A stretch of DNA of 64,000 nt from Pholiota molesta (lineage: Eukaryota; Basidiomycota; Agaricomycetes; Agaricales; Strophariaceae). Position numbers and translations under genes: made by a program. Below are positions 35,552-48,246 of this stretch, in pieces. The stretch spans positions 186,001 to 250,000 of the forward strand of contig JACGCK010000003.1 in assembly GCA_014925825.1 (NCBI GenBank). Direction: 5' to 3'. The first letter of the stretch is position 1. The number at the start of each line of letters is the position of its first letter. A model generated the notes under the pieces. That model did not search any database. It worked only from the letters and a program-made list of their open reading frames with translations, and had not been told where the DNA came from.

Positions 35552-37778
35552 ATGGCCCCTGAAATTCAGACCACCATCACCCCGCACAGCCAGCAGCCCT
35601 ACATCCAACGCACCTACCCATCCGACGCCGAGCTCGATGCCCACATCGCACGCGCTGCCGAGGCGCAGAAGAGCTGGAGCAAGGTTCCTCTCGAGGAGAG
35701 AATCGCGATAGGGAGGAAGTTCATGGTGAGTAACGCAAACATCCCAAGCGAGTGTGATTGAATACTATATACTGGCGTCACTCAGGACGAGTTCAAGAAG
35801 ATGAGCGAGGAGATTCCAGAGGAACTCACTATGCAGATGGGCGGTGCGTCTATCATTTGTAATTTTTGTCAATGTTCCATCCTCACTCATAACACAATCG
35901 TCCCAACAGACCCATCTCCCAAGGTGCAGGTGAAATACGCGGCACACTCGAACGTGCCTCTTATATGCTCGACATCGCCGCCTCCAGCCTCGCCGATGTC
36001 TCTCTCGCCAACACAGATAAGCCCGGTTTCAAGCGCTGGATCAAGCGCGTGCCTATCGGCGTCGTACTTGTCATCGCTCCATGGAAGTGCGTCTACCCTA
36101 TCTCCCCATTCGATCGAAAAGAAACTGATAATTAAACGAATGTCCTAATCTAATCTTATCATCATAGCTTCCCTTACCTTACAGCCATCAACTCCGTCCT
36201 CCCAGCGCTCCTCGCAGGAAACTCTGTCCTTCTCAAACCCTCCCCTCAAACACCACTCACCGCCGAACGCTTCGCCCTTGCCTTGACCCGCGCGGGCGTG
36301 CCTCCCGATGCCCTGCAGGTCCTCCACCTGAGCGTGGCGCAGACAAGCAGTGTCGTCGCAGACAAGCGCGTGGGCTTTACCAGCTTTACTGGCAGTGTGA
36401 AAGGCGGTCGGGAGGTGCAGAGAGTGAGCTGGGAAGGTGGGTTTGGTGGGGTCGCTTTGGAGGTGGGCTACCTGATTGGTTTGTCATGCTAAGAAATTAT
36501 GCTCATTATTTTTATTTGGATAGCTTGGGGGCAAGGATCCTGCGTATGTGAGGCCCGATGCTGACTTGGCATATACGGTTGGTGAGATTGCTGATGGTAT
36601 GTCTTGCGCTTTCATTGTGTGTACAATTCTAATGTCTAAATTTCAGGTGCGTTCTTCAACTCAGGACAGAGTTGTTGCGCCATAGAGGTACGTATATACA
36701 TGCAGCTTGATATCGATGCCGTCTTATGGTTTTATCTAGAGGGTCTATGTCCACGAAGCGATTTACGACGAATTTGTCGCGAAACTCGTCGAACTCACCA
36801 AGGTTTTTTTTTTTTTTTTTCAAATTACCATTCCTCTGGAGCTGGCTATTATCAAAATACAAACAGACCTACAAATTAGGCGACCAACGAACCCTGAACC
36901 AATTCGGCCCCGTGTCAGCCTTGCAAGTGCAGAGCGGATAAGGAAACAAGTCGCCGATGCAGGTGCACATTATCCGATTCTCATGCTATATAAATTACCA
37001 ACATTGGCGCCGTTTATCAGTGGCAAAGGGAGCGAAGAACCTAGTCCCTGAGTCTCATTTTGCTAAAGCACGAGTACGTTTGACGTTGAGCTTTTTGAAT
37101 ATACAAGGATGTTTTATGAATTTTGGTATGCAGAGGAACAACCTACGTCGGTCCGCAGGTGCTGGTGGACGTTAACCACCGTCGTACTTCCACGCCCTAC
37201 CATTCAGACTGCTAACATCTTGTGCGACACAGAAATGGACGTGATGATGGTACGTTACTCGAAAAACCAATTAATCAACATTTATAACGGTATTTGTATC
37301 TTAGGAAGAAACCTTCGGGCCTGTGGTTGGCGTACAAAAGGTATCCTCTGACGAAGAAGCCCTAGCGCTAATGAACGACTCGCCCTACGGCCTCACTGCT
37401 TCGGTCTGGACGAACGCAGAGAAGAACCCCGAGTCCGAGGAGGCATTTTTGAAGTTCGTCGACGGGCTGGAGACGGGCACTGTCTTCCTCAATCGGTGCG
37501 CATTCTACCTTTGATCCCATACAGCGTTGCTCTCGCACTATTTCATTCCGTGTACTGATGCTCAGAATTTGGACCGCAGGTGCGATTATCTCGACCCCGC
37601 TTTGGCGTGGACGGGCGTGAAGAACAGCGGACGCGGTGTCAGTTTAAGCAAATTCGGTGCGTATTTTTTGTGGAATCCAGTTCTCGGAATGGCATTGACG
37701 CAGGGTCATGATGTGGTAGGCTACGATCAACTGACACAGGCGAAGTCTGTCCATATGAAGATCAAGACATCGACGTAG
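35552..37778 (+). CDS. Aldehyde dehydrogenase (NAD(P)+-dependent)
   Basis: Start MAPEIQTTITPHSQQPYIQR. Landmarks: VLVIAPWNFPYLTAINSVLP, GNSVLLKPSPQTPLTAERF, VGFTSFTGSV, the catalytic Glu region VALELGGKDPAY, the nucleophile in FFNSGQSCCAIE, EETFGPVVGVQKV, and the end block GVSLSKFGYDQLTQAKSVH. This is a complete class of ALDH found widely in basidiomycetes; substrate unknown. No targeting peptide. Three places look one base short: the donor after MQMG (about 35842), the AAA-type run before SAERIRKQ (near 36925) and the junction before GTTYVGPQ (37069-37140). A T run of about 16 bases sits in an intron at 36804. Divergent from CorA. Confidence 0.9.
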
Positions 37779-37920
37779 ATAAAGTATGTGCTTAGAAACC
37801 GAGGTAGGATATGTAAACGCCGATTCCATTTGTCAACATAGTTGTAAATGAAATGTACAATACCGCATATATATCCTGAGGTGTAGATATATATTGATGG
37901 TGCGAGCCCAGTGCGAGCCT

Positions 37921-39426
37921 TTAAACTCGCCGTCTTTTGGCAGGCCGGTCACCATCCTTTCCAGAATACTCTCCTTTTGCATACGGCCGCGATCGCTTTT
38001 CCTTTTGGCTCTCCTTCTTCTGCTTCTTCTCAATCGCCTTCTTCACTGCACGCTGTCCACCCTCCTTTGCCAGCGCCTCATATCGCGCTTGCACAATAAC
38101 CTTTTGCTTCTCACCTACAGTATTCGTCAGTATACATCTCAGTACCAAATAGATAAAAACGTACCTCGTTTCAAATGCCACTCTCCTTTGCCCTGGGTCC
38201 GCTTGGCTAGTTCCTCCTTCTTAACCTTACGCAAAGCATCTCGTTGCACCTGATCAAGTCGATCCTTGTTTACCAAGCTTTCCATGCGCTTGATCGCTTG
38301 CTCCAGTCGGTACACTTCATGCTGCCGTTCCTCCCGCAACTCGCGTGGAGATGAGGAGAGTAGTTTACGCGCTTGCTTCAGCGTCTCGCGGAGGGTTGTG
38401 AGTTCCTTTTTGTGACTGTCAGCTAGGAAGCCATATGATTGCTGAAATTTGTCGGCAGAGAATTCTCCGGTCATCGGTAGGAATCGAGGATCTCGTGGTA
38501 CCTGTTAATGTATTTACTCGTCAACTTTCATTCCAACGACTCCATCGATAGCATGCGCTATATTTACAATTTTCGGCACCTCGACTACTTGCCTCTTCCT
38601 CGTAACCGGCCGTTTAGACGTAACCTCGATAGGCCTAAAATACGCTCTCATTATTTGTATTCTCGTCATGAAATGGAGAAAACACGTACGCGTTCTTGCT
38701 TGATCTCTTCGCAATATCGTCCCGTCGTTTGGCACTCCATTCTACCTTTTGCACCTTTTCCTTTGCCTTTCCTTTGCCCTTCGAATCCTCTATCGCAGGC
38801 GCGTCGTCGTCAGAGCCACTGCCTGATTCACCATCATCAGCGTCCGAGTCCGAGTCGCTTTCAGCTTCAGCTTGGCTGAGAATACGCTGAGCTTGACGCA
38901 ACGCTCCGAGTGGGAGGTCTTGCAGGTCTGTCCGATTGCGAAAAGACGTAAGCACAGAGTAAAGGTAGATAATAATGAGTCGCTACGCACTGTTTTTGAG
39001 AGCTGCCTGAATTACAATTTAACAACCTTGAAATAGATGAAAAGAAAAGAAATTGCGCACCTCAGCAGGAACATCTTTTTCCTCCTCTTCTTCAGATTCG
39101 TCTAAAAAACCCTCGTCGTCCTCCTCCCATTGCGCGACGCGGGGAGCGTCTGCATCTGCATCTTCCTCCTCCTGCTCCTCTTCTACCTCGCTCTGTACGC
39201 CAGATCCCTGACTAGAACCCTCCTCAAACTCCTCATCCTCCTTCAGCTCAAGTCCGGAATCATCATTGTCGCCAGTGTCCGAGACTTCAGGTTCAGCGAA
39301 ACGGGTTTTTTTGCTAGCCGCGGCCTTGCTTGGCTTAGATTTAGAGGGTCCTTTAGAATTTGGCGCGTCGGATCCGATACTAGCTTTTGAAGGTTGTCTG
39401 TGTGCCGGACGGGGTCGGCGAGGCAT
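37921..39426 (-). CDS. RRP36: rRNA biogenesis protein RRP36
   Basis: The N-terminal half is an acidic/basic low-complexity region (runs such as [15 protein letters not shown] and [19 protein letters not shown]). The C-terminal conserved domain begins [20 protein letters not shown] and continues [30 protein letters not shown], then a long helical basic region ending AKRRRV. This matches Rrp36/C6orf153, a nucleolar component of the SSU processome needed for early 18S rRNA processing (A0, A1, A2 cleavages). Exons all join in frame with short introns. Acidic N-terminus and basic C-terminus suggest nucleolar targeting. Confidence 0.9.
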
Positions 39427-41165
39427 TTTTGAAGATTTTTGGTGAGATATCAGTAGTTGCAGGAAGCAGAGTTCGATTAATGACGATGCTATTTTCGGAG
39501 ACTGGTGACAAACAAAATGTTAGAGATGTTCATAACTTAATTCTCACCACTACTTTTCTCAAAAACATCCTTTCTCATCGCTTGGACCGTCCACAAAAAC
39601 CTTGGGTTGGCGAGATCGCATAGTCAGGGGTATGCTACTTTAACCACATTCCGTTGATAATCCCCACTGGCCCATTGACAGTCATGCTCAACCCACTATC
39701 GCGTTCTCGTCTTTCTCGGTCCATTCTCCAGCTCGGCCTTCGTCATGCTCCAGAGCCCCATATCATGCGCATATAGCGCACATAGATCAGTATTAGGCGA
39801 GAGAAGGCTTATGGTACGTTTTTTCTTGAGAGAATGCGACACAATTTATTGATTCTACCCAAGACTTCGAGAGAGAGGACAAAAAAGCTGCGTATTCTAC
39901 CACCCGAACGATTCTCGATAGTAGGACAAGAGGCTATTGATTTGTTGAAGAAGTTGAACCCAGTCGTGTCCACTGTCATCGACTGAACCCTAATGCGCTG
40001 TCTTTATGATTGGCAACATGAGCACCGGGAAGGTCACACACACAATGGCTTATATATGCCCTTTCCGAGAACACAAGAGGCATCTTCTACTTTGATAACG
40101 CTCCTGGTATGTCCGAACTCTGCGCAGGTGTGCATTTTCGGATCTGCGATAGCGCGGCAGAGTTCGAACGTGGTCGGGACTTGCTCGACGCAAGGGGAGA
40201 CATCTGGGGCTACAAAATTCTGGACATCATCAAACATACAGGGCAGGGACGACTATTACGACTATTGCATGCTGAAAATCTCCATAACGAGGAGTTCGTC
40301 AACGATGTCAAGAAATTGAACATCACGCATCGTTTGTGAAGATATAAATATTCCCTCTCTGTCCATTCTACCTGAACGTCGCATCTTCAAAACATCTATT
40401 CAAGTATATTACCCCCGCAAAGGTGGTGCGACTATGCTTTCCGCGACAGTATTCTTGGATCAGACGGATGGCTTTTGAGTAAAACCACTGACTGGTCAGA
40501 CATTTTGTATTTCCTTGGATTCTCGGCCTCGCATTGATCTCGGTTTCTCTAGGATCTATCAAATTCAGTTTGAACTATCTAATTTTCCAGAACACAAGAA
40601 GCTAGGGCCTCCACTTGTCATACGCGTTTTCGATGTCGTTAAACCTATTGCCATCGATCCACTCTACGGTGGGAATCATGTCCAAGTTCCGGTTTCAGAA
40701 AGCCTCTTACATCCTTTCATTTCAAAACGGAAACATGTTACGCGCATCCCGTTGATGCACCAGCCGATGGCTGATGACCTTCTTGAGCTGATGAAGATCT
40801 CATGGCTGTGATACAAGTTTGAGCGATTATCTAGGTCTGCTGATGATATGATTTACTGGTTTCACCCTAGCCAGCCCCAGATATAAAGTTCAGCGCTCGC
40901 TGGCCTTCGGCGGCACACTATTTTGCTTGACTTCTCCCAGGACCAACTACGAGGTCGGCGGTATGGGTTCAATTGCAGTTGCTGCAATTGTATCCAGATG
41001 TAGGCCAGTGGAAACTGAACCTGTTTTTGCAGTTTTTTGCTATTCAATATTGTGAATAATTCAAATGCAAGTAGAGGCAGCCATGTTAATATAGGGTAAT
41101 CAGCCAAGCTTGATACAAAATCCTACGAATCCTAATTCATCTAAATTCCACCCAACATTCAGTGC
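39427..41165. other. Orphan open frames, possible decayed gene
   Basis: Three plus-strand frames (39993-40319, 40109-40339, 40515-40811) follow one another with AG/GT-like ends between them. The last one is the most gene-like (GGNHVQVPVSESLLHPF, HQPMADDLLELMKI). No domain recognised and I could not make a continuous spliced model. May be an orphan gene, a decayed gene, or chance. The rest to 41165 is the 3' side of the DUF4246 gene. Confidence 0.3.
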
Positions 41166-43106
41166 TCATATAGCAATCGTGAAATGCGAGTTCAGCACAT
41201 CCAAATGATCAAAACTGAACACCATCCTCTCCTTCATCAACTCCTGCCTCAACTCCTTCGCTTCCTGAAGGCTAATCGGGAAGTCGACATCCCCAAGGAT
41301 ATGATCCTGTAGCTCTCTGGGGAGAATCCGATGCCTTCTGAGCCCTGTGTAGCATTGGTAAATCGGTCCCACCACCACTCCTGCTGCTGACACGGAACAT
41401 GCGCGGTACTGATCACCTTGATGTTTGGATCGACAAGGAAGAGCGCGACGATCTTCCTATGGCCTGGCTTCGTTGGATTTGCGAGCTCGAATGGACCGAC
41501 GCGATGCTGCAGGATATTCGGGAACGTGAGAAGACGTCCCTCGCGCGTGTCGACACCGCCTACATCCTGCACTGAGGGCCCATCCAGTCTACATCCATAT
41601 ATTGGAGCTAGCCAGCCAGACACATCCTGAGGGTAGGAAAGATTGAGATCGTGCATATCGTTCAGGGAGAACCACTGGCGGAAGAAGAGGGAAGAAGGGG
41701 TTATGTTGGAGCTTGAGTAATAGTAAAGAGCTGTCGCCACGATGTGCTCGTTCTGTGTATCCAGACCTTCACTAGATATTCCCGTATAAGAATATATATA
41801 TTTACCAATTGCCCGTCAATGTGCCAGGACCCTCCATCGTAGTTCGGCTTCTCAGGCGTTAGCTCGATGTTTGCCATTTTGACGATGACCTGCAGACCGC
41901 GCTTGCCATACCCATCTTTGAGGCTAAACCTGGGAGGGGAAGGCAGAGGAACGAAGGGCAGCTCTGGCTCAGGGAGGATAACTGAATTTGCGGACACCAC
42001 ATGGTTGTATCTGATACGTCGCTCGTGGATAATTCGCGTGATCGAAGTGGCGTTAAAGTCAAATCCCAGAGGGGAATACACGCGTCGATGAGCTTTTCCA
42101 AGAGATGATAGAGGGGTTCTTCTGTGTGTGGATGGAGATTATTGATATAACTTGTAATTCTGATATGGTATTAAAATGGTCAGATGCACCCTCAAAACAA
42201 TAGTAGAAATACCATACCTAGCTTTATCGCCAGATATGTCGACTTCGCAGGGCAGCCATTGAAAAGTCCTACTGTATGGGGACTGCAAAAAATATCCCGG
42301 TCGAGAATCGACGGCTTCGCGATTCCCAGGTATCTCCGTGATTTTCCCTTGTCCGCACTGTTCAATGCAATCTTCCAATGTCGTATTTTCGCAGTTCTCC
42401 AATATCCGCGTCCGACCATAGACAAGTGGAAACAAGGATGGATGAACCAAGTTCCATACTTTCCCGTCAGACCAGGGATGCCAATCTTTAAGCCTTTCGG
42501 GGATTTTGGCTTCGAATGTTTGATAGCCTGCTGGAGCTCTTCTTTGAATTCAGGAGACAGCGCATCATCGGATTTCACTACGTCTCCATTGTAAACGACA
42601 ATGGGCGGCAGCTGAGAGGGAGAAGCAGGGATGAGAGTCGATTTGTAGTGGAGCTCGTCAAGACAGTAATCGACGAGCTTTGCGGTCAAATTTTCATGAT
42701 GAGACGCCAGCGCTTCCTGTTTCCATTTTGCCGTGATGTCTGGATTGTGTATCTATCGGTGAACGATTAAAGAAAGAGGTATCGCCCGTAAAAACGAGAG
42801 CACCTTGATATGCCAATCCGGCTTGTCCGTGATGGTATTCATAAATTGAAGCATCACAAATTCGCGAATGGTAGTCAAAGGAAGCCTATGAGAATAGTCA
42901 GTGTATCTGAGTTTTGTGAAAATCGCGCGAATAACGGATGTGAGAACGCACATACAACCGTTTACAAAATCCGGGGTGCTCAATGCACTCGGAAAGCGAT
43001 CTCCAATATAATCGGGGTCGGTTTTCGAGGGATTGTAATTCAATGGGCGTCCGAATCCTGGAAGGAGAGTTTGAGTGGTATTGGCAGTATCATTGGATAC
43101 CTTCAT
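41166..43106 (-). CDS. DUF4246 family protein, copy A (frame broken)
   Basis: Start MKVSNDTANTTQTLLPGFGR. Conserved DUF4246 blocks: TTIREFVMLQFMNTITDKPD, VVVYNGDVVKSDDALSPEF, HPSLFPLVYGRTRIL, LEDCIEQCGQGKITEIP, FQWLPCEVDISG, GKRGLQVIVKMANIELTPEK, GGSWHIDGQ, NEHIVATALYYY, DVGGVDTREGRLLTFPN, then LQHRVGPFELANPTKPGHRK, and STAHVPCQQQEWWW. The H-x-D of WHIDGQ, the His of LQHRV and the Arg of GHRK look like the metal and co-substrate ligands of a 2-oxoglutarate/Fe(II) oxygenase fold; that is inference. Single bases are missing near 42515-42524, around 42020-42030 and near 41320, shown by comparison with copy B (which keeps the frame at the first site). Function unknown. Confidence 0.8.
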
Positions 43107-43437
43107 TTCGAAGAATGTTGTAATCGGATTCCTTTGTTCCTTGGGTCTTACTAGAGTTAGGCTTCTGCTGGGCTGGATAGAAATGGAGAACCGCGTCTGG
43201 ACCTATCATTGGATAGTGATGTCAAATTACCCACACTTCGAACTCACTGACAGATCTGATAAAAATGCGACGCACAGAAAGTAAGTATATTAACACACGT
43301 AGTGATACGTATACATTTAAATACACATACATGAAAAGAACTAACTAGTAATCAGCAGGTTGCACATTGCAATCAAAGCGATTCGAAACTAACCAAGCCA
43401 TGCCATGCGAATTTCTACTGTGAAATTTCCTAGTTAT
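43107..43437. other. Spacer between the tandem DUF4246 genes
   Basis: 331 bp, AT-rich, holding the promoter of copy A and the 3' end of copy B. No supported frame. Confidence 0.6.
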
Positions 43438-45703
43438 TCAGTGCTCACATAGAGAAATCGTGAATTCTGATTCAAGGGACTCTGAATGAGCGAAACTGAA
43501 CTCCTTCCTCTCCTCCATCAATTCCTCTCTCAAAATCTTTGCTTCCCGAAGACTAAACGGAAAATCAACATCTTCAGAATATGGTCCTGCAGTTCCCTGG
43601 GGAGATTGACCGCCTCCGGAGCCTGAGCGCCAACTTGTTTCCACCACCACTCCTGCTGCTGACACGGGACATGCGCGGTACTTATAATCTTGATATGCGG
43701 ATCGATAAGGAAAAGCGCGACGATCTTCCTATGACCTGGCTTCGTAGGATCGGCGAGCTTGAATGGGCCGACGCAGTGTTGCAAGATGTTAGGGAACGTG
43801 AGGAGGCGCCCCTCGCGCGTATCAACGCCGCCTACGTCCTGCACTGATGGTCCCTCTTGTTCGCATCCATATATTGGGTTGAGCCAAGCAGTTCTGTCCT
43901 GCTCGTAGTTGATTCCAATCGTATCTTCCCCAGAGAACCACTGGCGGAAGGAGAGATTCGAAGGAGTTATGTTGGAATTGGAATAGTAGTAGAGAGCAGT
44001 GGCGACGATGTGTTCATTCTGTGAAATATGAATGATTAGCCAAGCTTTATACATCTGCCGTTCAGAAACAGTGCATATGTATTTACCAATTGTCCTTCAA
44101 TATGCCACGATCCTCCGTCATATTGAGGCTTCTCCGGTGTCAGCTCAATGTTTGCCAATTTGACGATGACTTGCAGTCCACGCTTGCCATATTCCTCTCT
44201 GAGGCTAAATTGCGGAGGGGAAGGGAGAGGAGCAAAGGGTGCCTCTGGTTCAGGGCGTACAACCGATTGCGTATCCTGGTCTTCAGAATCGGTGTCTTCA
44301 GAATGGTCATCCTCATTGTCACTGTCATCTTCGCCGGCATCTTCATGGTCATCTTCATTGTCACCGTTACCTTCGTCGTCATTTTCATGGCTATTTTTAT
44401 ATTCGCTGTCCTCTTCATGGATAGCTTCAAGGTCAGCTTCAAGGTCAGCTTCAAGGTCACTGTCATCTTCATCGCTATCTTCTTCAGAATCGGCGCTTTC
44501 AGAATGGTCATCTTCATAATCACTGTCATCTTCGTCGCTATCTTCAAGATCATCTTGACCTTCAACTACCTTTTGGCCTTCCTCGGTATCCTCTTTGTAG
44601 TCGACAACATCGTACTTGATGCGTAGCTGGTGAGTGAAGTCAGTGGATTTGAGTGGCGCCAAAGTCAGGTCCCACAGAGGAATGGACGCGTCGATGAGCT
44701 TTTCCATCAGATGGTAGAGTGGCTTCTCTTGCTGGGGGTGAAGGTTGTTGATATAGCTCGTTATTCTTGATAGGATATCAAAAGAGTTGATATAGGTATC
44801 CTTTGAAGTAGCAATAGCATACCTAGTTTCGTTACCAGATATATCGACTTCGCAAGGGAGCCATTGAAATTTCCTGCTGTATGGAGCTTTTCCACCGCCG
44901 TAATCTTGCCCAATCTCGACGGATTCGCGTTCGGGAGGGATCTTTGTCACTGTACCCTGACCGCATTTATCGATGCAATCCTCCAAGGAGGCATGCCTGC
45001 CTTCTCTAATACCCGTGTCCGACCGTATACAAGTGGAAAGAGGGATGGATGGACCAAGTCCCACACTTTCCCGTCGGAGCCGGGATGCCAGTCTCTGAGC
45101 TTTTCTGGGATCTTGGTTTCGAATGTCTTGATGGCTTGTTGAAGCTCTTCTTTGAATTCCGGTGAGAGTGCAGTGTCGGATTTCACTACGTCTCCATTGT
45201 AAACTACAACGGGTGGCAGCTGAGCGGGAGGAGCAGGAATGAGGGTCGATTTGTAGCGGAGTTCATCAAGACAATAATCGACGACTTTTGCGGTCAGATC
45301 TTCGTGATCAGACGCTAGCGCTTCCTCTTTCCATTTCCCCGCAATTTCTGGATTGTTTACCTATGGCAAATCGTCAATGAAAGTGATACAACCTAAAGGA
45401 TGATGAATGAATTACTTTGATATACCAATCAGGCTTGTCCGTGATGGTGTTCATAAATTGTAGCATCACAAATTCGCGAACTGTAGTTAGAGGCAGCCTA
45501 CGATAACAGTCAATATATGCGGTAGAAGTTGCCGAAATGATGGAGATTAACACCTACATGGCTCTCTCAAATTTGACGCTGCTTAACGCACTTTTAAAGC
45601 AATCTCCAATGTAATCCGGTTGCCTTTTAGAAGGAACGTAGTTTAAGGAACGTCCGAATCCTGGGAGGAGCGTCTTGGTAGAGTTAATAGTCTTTTTGAC
45701 CAT
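43438..45703 (-). CDS. DUF4246 family protein, copy B (with acidic insertion)
   Basis: Tandem paralogue of copy A in the same orientation. Start MVKKTINSTKTLLPGFGR; the same block order follows, including FVMLQFMNTITDKPD, HPSLFPLVYGRTRVL, WLPCEVDISGN, ANIELTPEKPQYDGGSWHIE, FPNILQHCVGPF, KPGHRKIVALFLIDP. Unlike copy A it carries about 115 residues of acidic low-complexity sequence (Asp/Glu/Ser rich) between DYKED and DTQSVV (DNA about 44260-44620), including DLEADLEADLEA. Here the triad-like site reads WHIEGQ and LQHCV. Single bases are missing at about 43574 (before DVDFPFSLREAK) and near 45000 (before GRHASLEDC). Function unknown; the insertion is probably disordered. Confidence 0.82.
44423..44458. 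repeat. 12-bp tandem repeat inside the acidic tract
   Basis: Three identical copies of agcttcaaggtc (plus strand), encoding the LEAD repeat in the acidic insertion of DUF4246 copy B. Suggests replication slippage expanded the tract. Confidence 0.9.
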
Positions 45704-46995
45704 AGTCGAAGAGTATTGCAGTCAGGCTTATTCGCTATCCGTTATTGCCAGAGCTGGGCTTTGTTGGGCCAAAAGATGAGAATCGTTACATCTTATATAT
45801 GTATGCAGTTTCTGTCAGGGGTGCCCACCATCTATTATTGAGCAGGGAAGTCGGTTGTTGACACCCATGATGCATGCATGATGCATGACTCACTGTAAGC
45901 AGATAACGTACGATGTGTGTCGATAGTCTTGACTGTAGGCTCAGGGAGAAGCGAAAATGGTCATGTTCCAATACGAGATTCGTACGTGAGACTCGAGTCT
46001 GCTGAGATGAAAAGGAATAAGTATGTTACGGGTTAATTAATAAATAAACCCTGATAAATTACGCAGAACTGACTCTGGTACCAAATGGCTTGTCATTTTC
46101 TCCGTTGTTACTTGAAGACGCGACACAGTGATGGGTATAATGAGTCAATCTGGCGTTCGAGCTTGAGATCAGGAGTCGTCGGCTGGGTGACGGGCTCGGA
46201 GGCGCTTCATTTGTCGTGATCATGTCATACTGGGACCCACTGAGCAAGGGACCCACTGAACCAAAGAGCCGGCTTCAACCGTATTGTCGGTTCAACGAGA
46301 GGTCCGGGTTACATACTTACGTGCTTATTGTTCAAGTTCATACAGGTGTTTTTGCAAAGCTTGACCAAAGAGTGGTCATCAACGTCAAAGATTCCAAAGC
46401 AGATAACCTTCTTACATCCTTTCCAGACGAAATGTCGGAACACCTATGACAATGGAACGATCCACCTGCTTGAAACGTTGCTACTCCTGCCCGTGGTTCG
46501 TCCAAACTTGCTGAAGTGGTCTCATTCGCTCCATAGTGATAGTGACAGGGATCGACCCTTCACCCCATTCCAGCCTGAAGTCGAAGACTTTATATCCAAA
46601 TTGCCTTCTTCTCATGATTATACACTTAGAATTTTTATCAACCAACTTGGCTCAACTTGGGTTGACTATGTCTGCTTGGCATGTATCCTTTCCTTGTTTT
46701 CTAGACTGAAGTGCAGACTTGCCACCACGCTTACTTGCCTTGCGATGTCCGCCCTGCGCGCCTCGTTATTTTGGTGCAGTTGCATCCTGCGGAATCATAT
46801 ACTCGTGGCTGCCTCGACGCCTGTAGGCGATCCTTTAATAACACGGAAAGCGCCCTACTTGCTTCTTCTCTTTAATCATCAAGAACTTTCGACATTCGCT
46901 TGCACGACCCCCTCCAAATGGTACGCCTATCCTCCTCGCAATAAACTACATCTGATTTTGTGTTATTATAGCCTAACTACGTTCAAAATGTATTT
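45704..46995. other. Region upstream of the C2-domain gene
   Basis: The first part is the promoter of DUF4246 copy B. Between 46216 and 46995 there are plus-strand frames (for example one with PSSHDYTLRIFINQLGSTW) that could be 5' exons of the C2-domain gene or an older gene remnant; I found no domain in them and no consistent splicing. Confidence 0.35.
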
Positions 46996-48092
46996 TTGAG
47001 CTGCTTCAATAGTGCTGAAAATTCAAATGCATATCAACCCATTCCGTCAAATCTTCATACCGACCGCAAAACCGACATAGGCAATGCTATTGGCGTCATT
47101 CGAGTCGTCGTTCAGGCGGCAAACCTCAAGAAAACTCTATTTACTCCACGTCCTTTCGTCCGCATTGGCACGCAGAGCCACCCAGAAGCGCAACATAGAA
47201 CAAAGATCCTGGCAAATAAAACGTCAGTACATGCTTCAGCTCAAAGGAGATTCATAGCCCATTTCAGTATTTTGACCTTGAAGGCACACTCCCAACTGGA
47301 TTTCTGAATCAACAGATGTCATCATATATTCGCTGCAGGAAATTCTCGAATTTCGAGTCATGAATGAGCACAGATTATTTGGGCCTACTTTCATTGGACT
47401 TGCAACGTTACAGGTCGGCATTCTCGACGTCGAACCAAGGATGATTGGCGTGGAAAGGGCTATAGGGCGAGACTCACGGATGGCTACTGTGGATGCGAAG
47501 GGATCGTTATTATTCGATGTCTTTTACTATCCCGTGGTAGCTTCCTCGAACGCCTTGATCTCTATATCGTCGGAGAAAAATACCCAGACAATGCCATCTG
47601 GTGAGCTGACCTTCCCAAGGTCCACTTATACTGATTTTTGAAGTTATTTCGATAGACACGGGCATCGTGACTCTGAGGATTCGACAGGCCAAGGATTTCA
47701 TTTGGGAGGACAACCTCCCCGAACCTCACAAGCTGGTGGCTACGGCTACTATAGGCTGGGAGGGCGATATAGTTCACAAAACACCGCCTTCATACTTTAC
47801 TGGACAAACGCCTGTATGGAACTCGTCGTCCGACTTCATATGCTTTGATAAGGCATGCTCGGTCGTCGTCGTCAAAATAACCGACGATGAGTGCGTTTAT
47901 AGTAGAGACCGTGCAGTGTATGGGCACGTTACAGTGGCCCTAAATGAGCTGCTGATTGCGCAAGATGAGGAACGGAGAGAATGGTGGCCTTTGACCGGCT
48001 GTCCACATGGTGCGCTTTCGATGAGCGCCCAATGGAAAACCATTGATCAATCGTTCACATCGGCTCATCGTCAACCGTCATCGGATGCATGA
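46996..48092 (+). CDS. C2-domain protein, 3' part of a gene with unclear start
   Basis: The first recognised exon contains a C2-like start (GVIRVVVQAANLKKTLFTPR, then FVRIGTQSHPEAQ). The second has THTPNWISESTDVIIY and LQEILEFRVMNEHRLFGPTF, typical C2 strands. The last exon starts DTGIVTLRIRQAKDFIWE and ends a second C2-like domain with GHVTVALNELLIAQ, REWWPLTGCPHGALSMSAQW. The two-C2 layout with a W-P-L-G-S tail recalls tricalbin/synaptotagmin-like proteins, but no SMP lipid-transfer domain is seen here. No in-frame Met opens the first exon, so the 5' end must lie upstream (46.2-47 kb) or the gene is truncated. C2 domains bind phospholipids, often with calcium. Confidence 0.65.
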
Positions 48093-48246
48093 TATGTTAT
48101 TGACAGGGAAGGGCACGATGCATATTTACTTGAGTAATGTATGACTCTATGTGTGTACAGTAGTAAATAGTTCGAATAAATATAGGTCGCGGAGGTCGGA
48201 ACTCCAGGGTATAATGCTTCCTTCTTTAGATATCAGTTGACTTGGT

